A stretch of DNA of 64,000 bases from Streptosporangium album (GTDB taxonomy: Bacteria; Actinomycetota; Actinomycetes; Streptosporangiales; Streptosporangiaceae), in assembly GCF_014203795.1 (NCBI RefSeq), contig NZ_JACHJU010000001.1:1488001-1552000 (forward strand), written 5' to 3'. Below are positions 49,752 through 57,409 of this stretch, one piece after another (the first letter of the stretch is position 1; the number at the start of each line of letters is the position of its first letter). The notes beneath the pieces are model-generated. The model was not told where the DNA came from. It saw nothing but the letters and a program-made list of their open reading frames with translations, and did not search any database. The position numbers were made by a program, and so were the translations under genes.

Positions 49752-51887
49752 TTAATCGATCAGGGGGTCAGGGGAGGTTTCGCAGTGGGCCGACATGGGT
49801 GGGCGCGGCTCGTTACGCAGGGTTATGCCCTCGGGCAGCCCGGTGACGGACACCTTGCCGTCCTTGACGTCGATCGTGATCCGGGAGTCGGCGAAGGAGA
49901 GCGCCGTGATCCGTATGTCGTCCAGCCCGACGGGAGCCAGCCAGACCTGGCCGTAGGGCACCCACGGGTCGAAGCGGAGCAGGTTGCGGACCAGATGGAT
50001 GGGGGTCGCGGCGGCCCAGGCCTGCGGGGAGCAGGAGGTGGGATACGGCACCGGCATGGGGAACTGGGCCCGGTCGAACCCGCAGAACAGCTCCGGCAGC
50101 CGCGTGCCGAAGGCCTCGGCCGCGTCCAGCAGGCCGTAGGCGATCCGCTGCGCCTCCTCGGCGAAGCCGTAGCGGATCAGGCCGGCGACGACGATGGAGT
50201 TGTCGTGCGGCCAGACCGAGCCGTTGTGGTAGCTCATCGGGTTGTAGGCGCCCATGCCGGCGGACAGGGTGCGCACGCCGTACCCGGTGAACATCTCCGG
50301 AGACAGCAGGTGCTCGGCGACGGAGGCCGCCCTGTCCTTCTCGACGATTCCGGTCCACAGGCAGTGCCCCATGTTGGAGGCCAGACTGTCGATGGGGCGT
50401 CCTCTGCCGTCGAGCCCGATGGCGTAGTAACCCCGGTCCGGCAGCCAGAACCTCTCGTTGAACGCCTCCCGGATCCGGGTCGCGCGACCGATCCAGTGGT
50501 TCTCCAGACCCTGGTCGCCGGCTTCGTGGGCGAAGTGGGCACGCGCGTTGTAGGCGGCGTAGACGTAGCCCTGGACCTCGGCCAGGGCGATGGGCGGGCG
50601 GGCCAGGGTGCCGTCGGCGAAGTTGATGCCGTCGAAGGAGTCCTTCCAGCCCTGGTTGACCAGGCCGTGGTCGGTCTTGCGGCGGTAGAAGAGGAAGGGG
50701 TCCGCCGATCTGGTGATCCAGTCGAGGGCGTCGTCGGCGTGCGGCAGGATCTCCTCGACCTCTTTCGGGTGCAGGCCCCACCGGCGCAGCTCACCCAGGA
50801 GCATCACGAACAGCGGGGTGGAGTCGACCGAACCGTAGTAGGCGAGGCCACCATGCGGCGAGGTGCCGGCCTGCACCCCGAAGCGGAGCTCGTGCAGGAT
50901 CTTGCCCGGCTCCTCCTCGGTGAGCGGATCGTCGGTCCTGCCCTGCAACCGGGCCAGGCGCCGCAGGGTGCCGAGCGCCAGCGACTGGTCCAGGGGGAGC
51001 GCCATCCAGGACGCCAGCAGCGAGTCGCGGCCGAACAGGGTCATGAACCACGGCGCTCCCGCGGCGATGCTGGGCGGTTCGTCGGGCCGGTCGGGCTCGA
51101 ACAGCCGCAGCGCCCCGAGGTCCTCCCTGGAGCGGCGCAGGATCTGGGCCAGTGCCCGGTTGGAGGTGCTGACGGTCGGGCTGTGACGCCGCCAGTCGGC
51201 GCGGCGCCGGACGGGCTCGGCGTGCTCCAGCGGGTGGTGGGTGGAGAACCAGGTGGGTGTCTCCTCCCCCTCCAGGACCGGGTTGACCTGCAGGGTGACG
51301 GTCCAGTCGGCCCGGGCGGGGACGACGATCCGGAAGACGAGCATGCCGGGGACGGCGAACGGCGCCGGGTCGGCCAGCACTCTGGTCCCCCGCGACCGGG
51401 TGACGGAGAAGATCATTAATCCCGACCTGTCGGGCGTCACCTCCACGTCGGTCACGTGGTGGACCCGGCCGCCCTTCACCTCGAACAGGTCGGCCATGTC
51501 GGAGCCGACGTGTATGTCGAGCACGCATCCGGCCGGTTCGTCGGACAGGTTGCGCAGGGTCAGGTCCTCACGGAGACCCGCGCCGACGTAGCGGTCCCTG
51601 ATCACCAGCAGGGTGCTCTCCGCCCGCCCCGGCCGGGGAGCCGCCCGGCCGACGAACGTCGCGTGGTAGGGCTCGCCCGCGAGCACCGCGAGCGATTCGA
51701 CCGGAGCCTCGTCCACCCGGAGCTCCCAGCGCGACAGCAACCGGGTGTCGGCGTGGAAGATCCCCTGTGCCCCGCCCTGCACGATGTCGCCGTTGGACGC
51801 GCACACGCAGAAGGAGCCGTCCTCGACCAAGGTCACCGTGGTGTCGCCCAGGGTTCCGGGCTGGCCTTCGAAAGTCCACCCGTTCAA
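49752..51887 (-). CDS. Glycogen debranching-type glycosidase (amylo-alpha-1,6-glucosidase family)
   Basis: The protein has 711 residues, TTG start with GGGAGA 7 bp before it. The first 210 residues form the beta-rich N-terminal domain of the amylo-1,6-glucosidase-like family (FCVCASNGDIVQGGAQGIFHADTRLLSRW). Then an (alpha/alpha)6 barrel: AGAPWFMTLFGRDSLLASW, ADDALDWI, GWKDSFDG, NPMSYHNGSVWPHDNSIV and CSPQAWAAA. It probably removes alpha-1,6 branches or short glucosides from glycogen. Its promoter holds a LacI-type palindrome. Together with glgP it forms the degradative side of the region. Confidence 0.88.
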   Translation of the reverse strand: MNGWTFEGQPGTLGDTTVTLVEDGSFCVCASNGDIVQGGAQGIFHADTRLLSRWELRVDEAPVESLAVLAGEPYHATFVGRAAPRPGRAESTLLVIRDRYVGAGLREDLTLRNLSDEPAGCVLDIHVGSDMADLFEVKGGRVHHVTDVEVTPDRSGLMIFSVTRSRGTRVLADPAPFAVPGMLVFRIVVPARADWTVTLQVNPVLEGEETPTWFSTHHPLEHAEPVRRRADWRRHSPTVSTSNRALAQILRRSREDLGALRLFEPDRPDEPPSIAAGAPWFMTLFGRDSLLASWMALPLDQSLALGTLRRLARLQGRTDDPLTEEEPGKILHELRFGVQAGTSPHGGLAYYGSVDSTPLFVMLLGELRRWGLHPKEVEEILPHADDALDWITRSADPFLFYRRKTDHGLVNQGWKDSFDGINFADGTLARPPIALAEVQGYVYAAYNARAHFAHEAGDQGLENHWIGRATRIREAFNERFWLPDRGYYAIGLDGRGRPIDSLASNMGHCLWTGIVEKDRAASVAEHLLSPEMFTGYGVRTLSAGMGAYNPMSYHNGSVWPHDNSIVVAGLIRYGFAEEAQRIAYGLLDAAEAFGTRLPELFCGFDRAQFPMPVPYPTSCSPQAWAAATPIHLVRNLLRFDPWVPYGQVWLAPVGLDDIRITALSFADSRITIDVKDGKVSVTGLPEGITLRNEPRPPMSAHCETSPDPLID

Positions 51888-52386
51888 TGCGCTTCTCCCG
51901 GTGTGAGTGAGTGCCCCTGTAGGACTTCCCCCTCACGCAGAAGAGGAACGGCACATCAGCCGTTCACCGAAACGTTTTGCCTGATCAAGATGGTTATCAC
52001 GCTATCTCGCGCCAAGAAGGAGATAAGGGCGTCCACGTCTTTCTCACTCGGCGGGCCCGTCGGCAGGGATGGTTCCGGGGGAAGTGACAGCGAGGTGGGG
52101 ACGAGTGGACCGCCGCCGGGGCGATGGGAACACTCAGGCCGCTGGACCCCATGCCAGATGATTACCCTCTGTTTTCGACAGGACGCTGTCGGCAACCGCC
52201 CCTCCTGGTATGCCTGACGCTCACCAGGACGGGTCCGGCGTCTCCCCGCGAGAGTTCAACCCCGCCCACCCCGCATGGTGAAGGAATTCTTCTCCAACTG
52301 TCACAAAAATGAAGAAACTTATTGACATTGCGATCTTAACTTCGCAGTCTGACTTGCACCGGATCCCCCAGCCGAGGAGCACCCCC
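51888..52386. other. 499-bp divergent intergenic region without a supported gene
   Basis: The region holds the glycosidase promoter and operator near 51969-52015, an inverted repeat CGACAG-GACG-CTGTCG at 52176-52191, and TTGACA at 52323-52328 with a weak -10 at 52346-52351 (CAGTCT) for the plus-strand hydrolase. The last part (52280-52350) is AT-rich. One short minus-strand frame is not convincing as a gene. Confidence 0.5.
51969..52015 (-). promoter_or_regulatory. Glycosidase promoter with LacI-type operator
   Basis: Minus-strand TTGGCG (52010-52015) and CATCTT (51987-51992) are 17 bp apart. At 51969-51979 lies a palindrome with core AAACGTTT (reads GAAACGTTTTG on the plus strand), typical of LacI/GalR regulators and placed over the expected start of transcription. 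Repression in the absence of a maltodextrin-type signal is inferred. Confidence 0.55.
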
Positions 52387-54321
52387 ATGCAACGATCCAC
52401 GCCGCTCCGGATGACGGTCGCCGCCGTCATGGCCGTCGGCGGCCTCGCCTTCATACAGCCGGCGTCGGCCCAGGCGGCCCCCGACGACCGGCAGGCGGCC
52501 TTCACCACGGCGGCCAAGACCTACGAGGTGCCCGAAAGCGTCCTGCTCGGCGTGTCCTACCTGGAGTCCCGTTGGAACGCCAACGCGGGCCTGCCGAGCA
52601 ACTCCGCCGGGTTCGGCCCCATGCACCTCACCGACGCCGCCGCGCTCAACACGGCGCCCGCCACCGACCATCACGGCCAGGGCGAGGAGGACCCCCGCGG
52701 CGACGACAGCCGCCCCCTCACGCTGCGCGAGCACCTGGTGGCCCCCGCCGCGATACCCACCTCGCTCAGGACGCTGGAGAAGGCCGCCGAACTCACCGGC
52801 GCGAGCCGCGAGGAGCTGCGCGGCGACCCAGCCGTCAACATCCGCGGCGGCGCCGCCCTGCTGGCCGACTACCAGAAGCAGCTCGGCGCGCCGCTCAGCG
52901 CCGACCCCGCCGAGTGGTACGGCGCGGTGGCCCGCTACTCGGGCGCCGACGAGGCCGAAGCGGCGAAGTTCTTCGCCGACGAGGTCTACGCCACGATCGA
53001 GGCCGGCGTCGAGCGGGTCACCGACGACGGGCAGAAGGTCGGGCTGAAGGCGGTGCCCGGCCTGAAGAAGGTCGAGAAGTGGCTGGAGAAGCTCAAGCTG
53101 CGCTGGCCCCACCGCGACGGCGTCGAGTGCCCGCTCACGATCTCGTGCGAGTGGGTCCCGGCGCCCTACCAGGCCCTGCCGGACGACGACTACGGAAACC
53201 ACGACCTGTCCGACCGGCCGCGGAACCAGAAGGTCGACTACATCGTCATCCACGACATGGAGGGCTATTTCGACCCCTCCCTCAGGCTGGTCCAGGACCC
53301 CACCTACGTGAGCTGGCACTACTCGGTGCGGTCCAACGACGGCCACATCGCCCAGCATGTCAAGACCAAGGACGTCGCCTGGCAGGCGGGCAACTGGTAC
53401 GTCAACGCCAAGTCCATCGGCATCGAGCACGAGGGCTTCCTCGGCGAGGGCGCGGCCTGGTACACCGAGGCGATGTATCGCACCTCGGCGAAGCTGGTGC
53501 GCTACCTGGCCCTGCGGTACGGGGTCCCGCTGGACCGCGCGCACATCATCGGCCACGACAACGTGCCCGGCACGCTGCCGACCACCGTCAAGCAGATGCA
53601 CGAGGACCCGGGCCCCTTCTGGGACTGGGCGCACTACTTCGACCTGCTCGGCAGGCCGCTGCACGGCTCCGGCGGGCCGAAGGCGGAATCGGTCATGATC
53701 CTGCCCGACTTCGACAAGAACCAGCCGTACTACTACGGCTGCGACCGCAAGAACCCGTCGGCCGACTGCGTGCCGCAGGGCTCGTCGTCGGTCTGGCTGC
53801 GCACCGAGCCGCGCGAGGACGCCCCGCTGGTCAAGGACATCGGCAAGCACCCGACCGGCGACTCGCTCTACAGCGTCTTCGACCACAGCGCCCGCGCCAA
53901 CACCGGCCAGCGCTACGCTCTGGCCGACCGCCAGGGCGACTGGACGGCGATCTGGTATCTCGGTCAGAAGGCCTGGTTCCACAACCCGGCCGCCCAGCCC
54001 ACCGCGGTCCCCTCCCGGGGTCTGGTGGTGACGCCCAAGCCGGGGCTCGCAAGCGTCCCGGTGTACGGCAGGGCGTATCCGGAGGCGGAGGCCTACCCGG
54101 CGAGCGTGCCGTACCAGACGATCACCCCGCTGCAGTACACGTTCGCCGCAGGCCAGCGCTACACCCTCGGCCTCGCCGCCCAGGGTGAGTTCTACCGGGC
54201 CGTGACCTTCGACGCGTCCCAGCATGTGATGGTCCGCGGGAAGCTGAAGTACTACCAGATCCAGTTCGGCCACCGCGTGATGTTCGTCAAGGCCGACGAC
54301 GTCGTGGTGTCCGTCGCCTGA
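52387..54321 (+). CDS. Exported peptidoglycan hydrolase: SLT-like domain plus amidase_2 domain
   Basis: The protein has 644 residues from the ATG with GAGGAG 8 bp upstream, which places a clear signal peptide at the start (about 1-31, ending ASAQA). Residues 40-210 resemble a lytic transglycosylase: YLESRW with Glu60, GFGPMHLT. Residues 280-420 are an N-acetylmuramoyl-L-alanine amidase of the amidase_2/PGRP type with zinc ligands His289 (VIHD) and His390 (IIGHDN) and an acidic residue near EDPGPFWDW. The remaining roughly 210 residues contain SH3-like repeats (SVWLRTEP, WTAIWYLGQKAWFHNP). A secreted wall-lytic enzyme is likely. Confidence 0.88.
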   Translation: MQRSTPLRMTVAAVMAVGGLAFIQPASAQAAPDDRQAAFTTAAKTYEVPESVLLGVSYLESRWNANAGLPSNSAGFGPMHLTDAAALNTAPATDHHGQGEEDPRGDDSRPLTLREHLVAPAAIPTSLRTLEKAAELTGASREELRGDPAVNIRGGAALLADYQKQLGAPLSADPAEWYGAVARYSGADEAEAAKFFADEVYATIEAGVERVTDDGQKVGLKAVPGLKKVEKWLEKLKLRWPHRDGVECPLTISCEWVPAPYQALPDDDYGNHDLSDRPRNQKVDYIVIHDMEGYFDPSLRLVQDPTYVSWHYSVRSNDGHIAQHVKTKDVAWQAGNWYVNAKSIGIEHEGFLGEGAAWYTEAMYRTSAKLVRYLALRYGVPLDRAHIIGHDNVPGTLPTTVKQMHEDPGPFWDWAHYFDLLGRPLHGSGGPKAESVMILPDFDKNQPYYYGCDRKNPSADCVPQGSSSVWLRTEPREDAPLVKDIGKHPTGDSLYSVFDHSARANTGQRYALADRQGDWTAIWYLGQKAWFHNPAAQPTAVPSRGLVVTPKPGLASVPVYGRAYPEAEAYPASVPYQTITPLQYTFAAGQRYTLGLAAQGEFYRAVTFDASQHVMVRGKLKYYQIQFGHRVMFVKADDVVVSVA

Positions 54322-54340
54322 TCCCGGGACGGCCCGCGGC

Positions 54341-54378
54341 GGCCGGGGGAGCCGGGCGTGAGTCCCGCTCCCCCGGCC
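54341..54378. terminator. Convergent terminator after the amidase gene
   Basis: GGCCGGGGGAGC and GCTCCCCCGGCC form a perfect 12-bp stem with a 14-nt loop between the convergent hydrolase and glgP genes. Confidence 0.8.
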
Positions 54379-54469
54379 CGCTCGCGCGTGACCGGCTCCC
54401 CGCGGGTCTCCCCGGGTCCCCGGCCGGCCTTCCCCCGGCCGGGGTTCCTCACCTGCCCGGTCGCCCGCC

Positions 54470-57052
54470 TCAGCGCAGAGTGCCGTTGGTCATGCCGGCG
54501 GGCTCCTCCGGGACGGCGATCATGCCGAGCTCGGAGGGTGTCGCCATGAGGGGATGGTCCGGGACGACCCGGACGGTGTAGCCGAAGGCTCCGGTGCGGT
54601 CCAGCGGAATGGTGCCGCCGAAGACCGCCTTGCCGTCGTCGCCGACCGCCTCCAGGGCGAGATCCGCATACGCCGGGCCGACCAGCTCGTCGTGCAGCCC
54701 GACCAGGCCGTAGGCGGCCTGGACCCGGATGTCTCCGGGCTCCAACTCGCCCAGGGCGATGGTGGCCCGCAGCTCCAGCGCCGCCCCCACCTCGGGGGTG
54801 TCCGCCAGGTTGGAGGCCTCCACGTGCTCGACCCGGACCCCCGGCCACGCCTGGGAGACCTTCAGCTTCCACGCGGCGAAGCTCTTGGCCGGTTCGTAGC
54901 CGTCGGCCAGCAGGGCCCGTGCGGACCCCGCCGCCGGGGCGTAGAGGCCGACCACGTAGTCGCGGAGCATCCGGCCGGCGAGGACCTTGGGGCCGAGGGA
55001 GGTCAGGGTGTGCCGGACCATCTCCAGCCAGCGCAGCGGCAGACCGTCGGAGGCGCGGTCGTAGAACCGGTCGGCCACCTCGTGGTCGATCAGGTCGTAG
55101 AGCGCGCCGGCCTCCAGCTCGTCACGGCGGTCGGGGTCGGTGACGCCGTCGGCGGTGGGGATGGCCCAGCCGTTGGTGCCGTCGTACCACTCGTCCCACC
55201 AGCCGTCGCGGATCGACAGGTTGAGCCCGCCGTTCAGCGCGGCCTTCATCCCGGACGTGCCACACGCCTCCAGGGGGCGCAGCGGGTTGTTCATCCACAC
55301 GTCACAGCCCTGGACGAGGAGCTGGCCCAGGGCCATGTCGTAGTCGGGCAGGAAGACGATGCGGTGCCGGACGTCCTCCGCGTCGGCGAACTTCACGATC
55401 TGCTGGATGAGCTTCTTGCCGCCCTCATCGGCCGGGTGCGCCTTGCCCGCGATCACGATCTGCACCGGCTTGTCCGGGTCGAGCAGCAGCTCGCGGAGCC
55501 GGTCGGGGTTGGACAGCATCAGGGTGAGCCGCTTGTAGGAGGGGACCCGGCGGGCGAACCCGATGGTCAGCACGTTCGGGTCGAGGGCGTCGTCGATCCA
55601 GGTGAGCTCGGCCCGGGAGGCACCCCGGTCGAGCCAGGAACGGCGCAGTCGCTCGCGGGCTCCCCCGACCAGCCGGGCGCGCAACCGCCCGCGGATCTCC
55701 CAGATGTCGGCGTCGGAGATCTTGTTGACGCCCTCCCAGCCCTGGGCCCGCTCGACCAGCGTGGGCAGCTCCCGGCCGGCCAGCTCCATGATCTCGCGGC
55801 CGACCCAGGTGGGCGCGTGCACGCCGTTGGTGATCGAGCCGATCGGGACCTCGTCGACGTCGAAGCCCGGCCACAGGCCCTGGAACATCTCCCGGCTGAC
55901 CTCGCCGTGCAGCTCCGAGACGCCGTTGACCCGCTGGGCCAGCCGCATTCCCATGGCGGCCATGTTGAACTTGCCCGGCTCGTCCTCGGCGCCGAGCGCC
56001 AGGATGCGGTCCACCGGGACCGTCGGCCACGCGTTGTCGCCGCCGAACTGGCGGGCGATCATGTCGCTCGGGAAGCGGTCGATGCCGGCGGGGACGGGCG
56101 TGTGGGTGGTGAAGACCGTGCCGGCGCGGACCGCCTCCAGCGCCTCGTCGAAGGAGAGCCTGCTCTCGGTGAGTTCGCGGATGCGCTCCAGTCCCAGGAA
56201 GCCCGCGTGTCCCTCGTTGGTGTGGAACACCTCGGGCTCGGGGTGGCCGCTGACCCGGGAGTATGCGCGGATGGCGCGGACGCCGCCGACGCCGAGCAGC
56301 AGCTCCTGCATCAGCCGGTGGTCGGTGCCCCCGCCGTACAGGCGGTCGGTGACGTCGCGGGCGCCGTTGTCGTTCTCGGCCACGTCGGAGTCGAGCAGCA
56401 GCAGCGGGACCCGGCCCACCTGGGCCACCCAGACCTGGGCGTGCAGCGTGCGGTGTTCGGGCAGGGTGATGCCGACGCGCACCGGCGTGCCGTCCTCCTC
56501 CTTGAGGAGGGTCAGCGGCAGGCCGCCGGGATCGAGGGACGGGTAGTGCTCCAGCTGCCAGCCCTCCGGCGAGAGGGACTGGGTGAAGTAGCCGTGCCGG
56601 TACAGCAGGCCGACCGCCAGGATCGGCACGCCGAGATCGCTGGCCGTCTTGAGGTGGTCGCCGGCGAGGATGCCCAGGCCGCCGGAGTACTGCGGCAGAG
56701 CGGCGGCGATGCCGTACTCGGGCGAGAAGTAGGCGACGGCCCGTGGGGCGTCGGGGATGGTCTGATACCACCGCGGCGCGGTCATGTACTCACGGAGGTC
56801 GTCCGCCGCGTCGGCGACCCGTCGCAGGAATCGGCGGTCGGCGGCCAGCTCGCGCAGACGTCCCGCGTCGACCGCGCCGAGGAGGGCGACGGGGTCGTGG
56901 CCTACACGCTCCCAGACGACCGGGTCGACCTCGGCGAAGAGGTCGAGTGTCTCGGGATGCCACGACCAGCGAAGATTGTGCACAAGCTCGCCGAGGGAGG
57001 CCAGCTCCGGAGGAAGGACGGTGCGGACGGTGAACCTGCGGATTGCTCTCAC
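54470..57052 (-). CDS. glgP: Alpha-glucan (glycogen) phosphorylase
   Basis: The protein has 860 residues, GTG start (MRAIRRFTV). It belongs to the longer actinobacterial GT35 type: N-terminal domain with NLRWSWHPETLDLF, then PEYGIAAALPQYSGGLGILAGDH. PLP lysine in EACGTSGMKAALNGGLNLSI, followed by DGWWDEWYDGTNGWAI. It releases glucose 1-phosphate from glucan ends. It is divergent from glgE across 353 bp, so synthesis and breakdown genes share one control region. Confidence 0.95.
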   Translation of the reverse strand: MRAIRRFTVRTVLPPELASLGELVHNLRWSWHPETLDLFAEVDPVVWERVGHDPVALLGAVDAGRLRELAADRRFLRRVADAADDLREYMTAPRWYQTIPDAPRAVAYFSPEYGIAAALPQYSGGLGILAGDHLKTASDLGVPILAVGLLYRHGYFTQSLSPEGWQLEHYPSLDPGGLPLTLLKEEDGTPVRVGITLPEHRTLHAQVWVAQVGRVPLLLLDSDVAENDNGARDVTDRLYGGGTDHRLMQELLLGVGGVRAIRAYSRVSGHPEPEVFHTNEGHAGFLGLERIRELTESRLSFDEALEAVRAGTVFTTHTPVPAGIDRFPSDMIARQFGGDNAWPTVPVDRILALGAEDEPGKFNMAAMGMRLAQRVNGVSELHGEVSREMFQGLWPGFDVDEVPIGSITNGVHAPTWVGREIMELAGRELPTLVERAQGWEGVNKISDADIWEIRGRLRARLVGGARERLRRSWLDRGASRAELTWIDDALDPNVLTIGFARRVPSYKRLTLMLSNPDRLRELLLDPDKPVQIVIAGKAHPADEGGKKLIQQIVKFADAEDVRHRIVFLPDYDMALGQLLVQGCDVWMNNPLRPLEACGTSGMKAALNGGLNLSIRDGWWDEWYDGTNGWAIPTADGVTDPDRRDELEAGALYDLIDHEVADRFYDRASDGLPLRWLEMVRHTLTSLGPKVLAGRMLRDYVVGLYAPAAGSARALLADGYEPAKSFAAWKLKVSQAWPGVRVEHVEASNLADTPEVGAALELRATIALGELEPGDIRVQAAYGLVGLHDELVGPAYADLALEAVGDDGKAVFGGTIPLDRTGAFGYTVRVVPDHPLMATPSELGMIAVPEEPAGMTNGTLR

Positions 57053-57405
57053 GCTGCCAGACCCTAGTTACTCAGCGCCACGAGGGCGACCCCAACACTC
57101 ACGCGTCTCCCCCTCACCGCTATCAATCACCTCCAAACACATCAAAGTCAGGTTGGTCACGTCCCAGTGCAACGCGCCGGGAGGAAGAGGTCCCGCATTC
57201 TTCCCCCGACAGGCATGAAGATGGACTATTGGGGCAACGCATCTATGGACCGCAACGCCCTGCTCCCCGGACCCGGCCGTCCGCGAGGGGTGGCAGGACG
57301 CCGACCCGTCCCCGGGGCCGGTGACGGGGTGTTTGAAAACGCGAAGATCTTTTCTGCCGACTTTTCCCGGCGGTACCGGGCGTGCCGTCGCTACCTTGAG
57401 ACGCG
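57053..57405. promoter_or_regulatory. Divergent glgP/glgE control region
   Basis: This 353-bp region includes TTTGAT/TAGCGG-like elements towards glgP and TACCTT (57392-57397) close to the glgE ATG. No strong -35 was found. It also contains the short open frame that overlaps glgE. Confidence 0.45.
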
Positions 57406-57409
57406 ATGA
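57215..57409 (+). CDS. Possible upstream ORF overlapping glgE
   Basis: A 64-residue frame (MKMDYWGNASMDRN at the start, SRRYRACRRYLETR at the end) stops with the TGA of the ATGA that starts glgE. glgE itself has no clear ribosome binding site, so translation could be handed over from this frame. There is no strong ribosome binding site for it and no homologue I recognise; it may be fortuitous. Confidence 0.35.
   Translation: MKMDYWGNASMDRNALLPGPGRPRGVAGRRPVPGAGDGVFENAKIFSADFSRRYRACRRYLETR

Noticed and set aside
51956..52195. 79-codon minus-strand frame between the glycosidase and amidase genes
   Set aside because: Low-complexity Pro/Ser composition, no ribosome binding site, and it runs across the promoter elements.
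52200..52386. c-di-AMP (ydaO-type) riboswitch before the wall hydrolase
   Set aside because: Such riboswitches often precede actinomycete wall hydrolases, but I do not find the conserved core sequences or long leader here.
52336..54273. Long minus-strand open frame opposite the amidase gene
   Set aside because: No domains; the plus-strand gene has signal peptide, ribosome binding site and catalytic residues.
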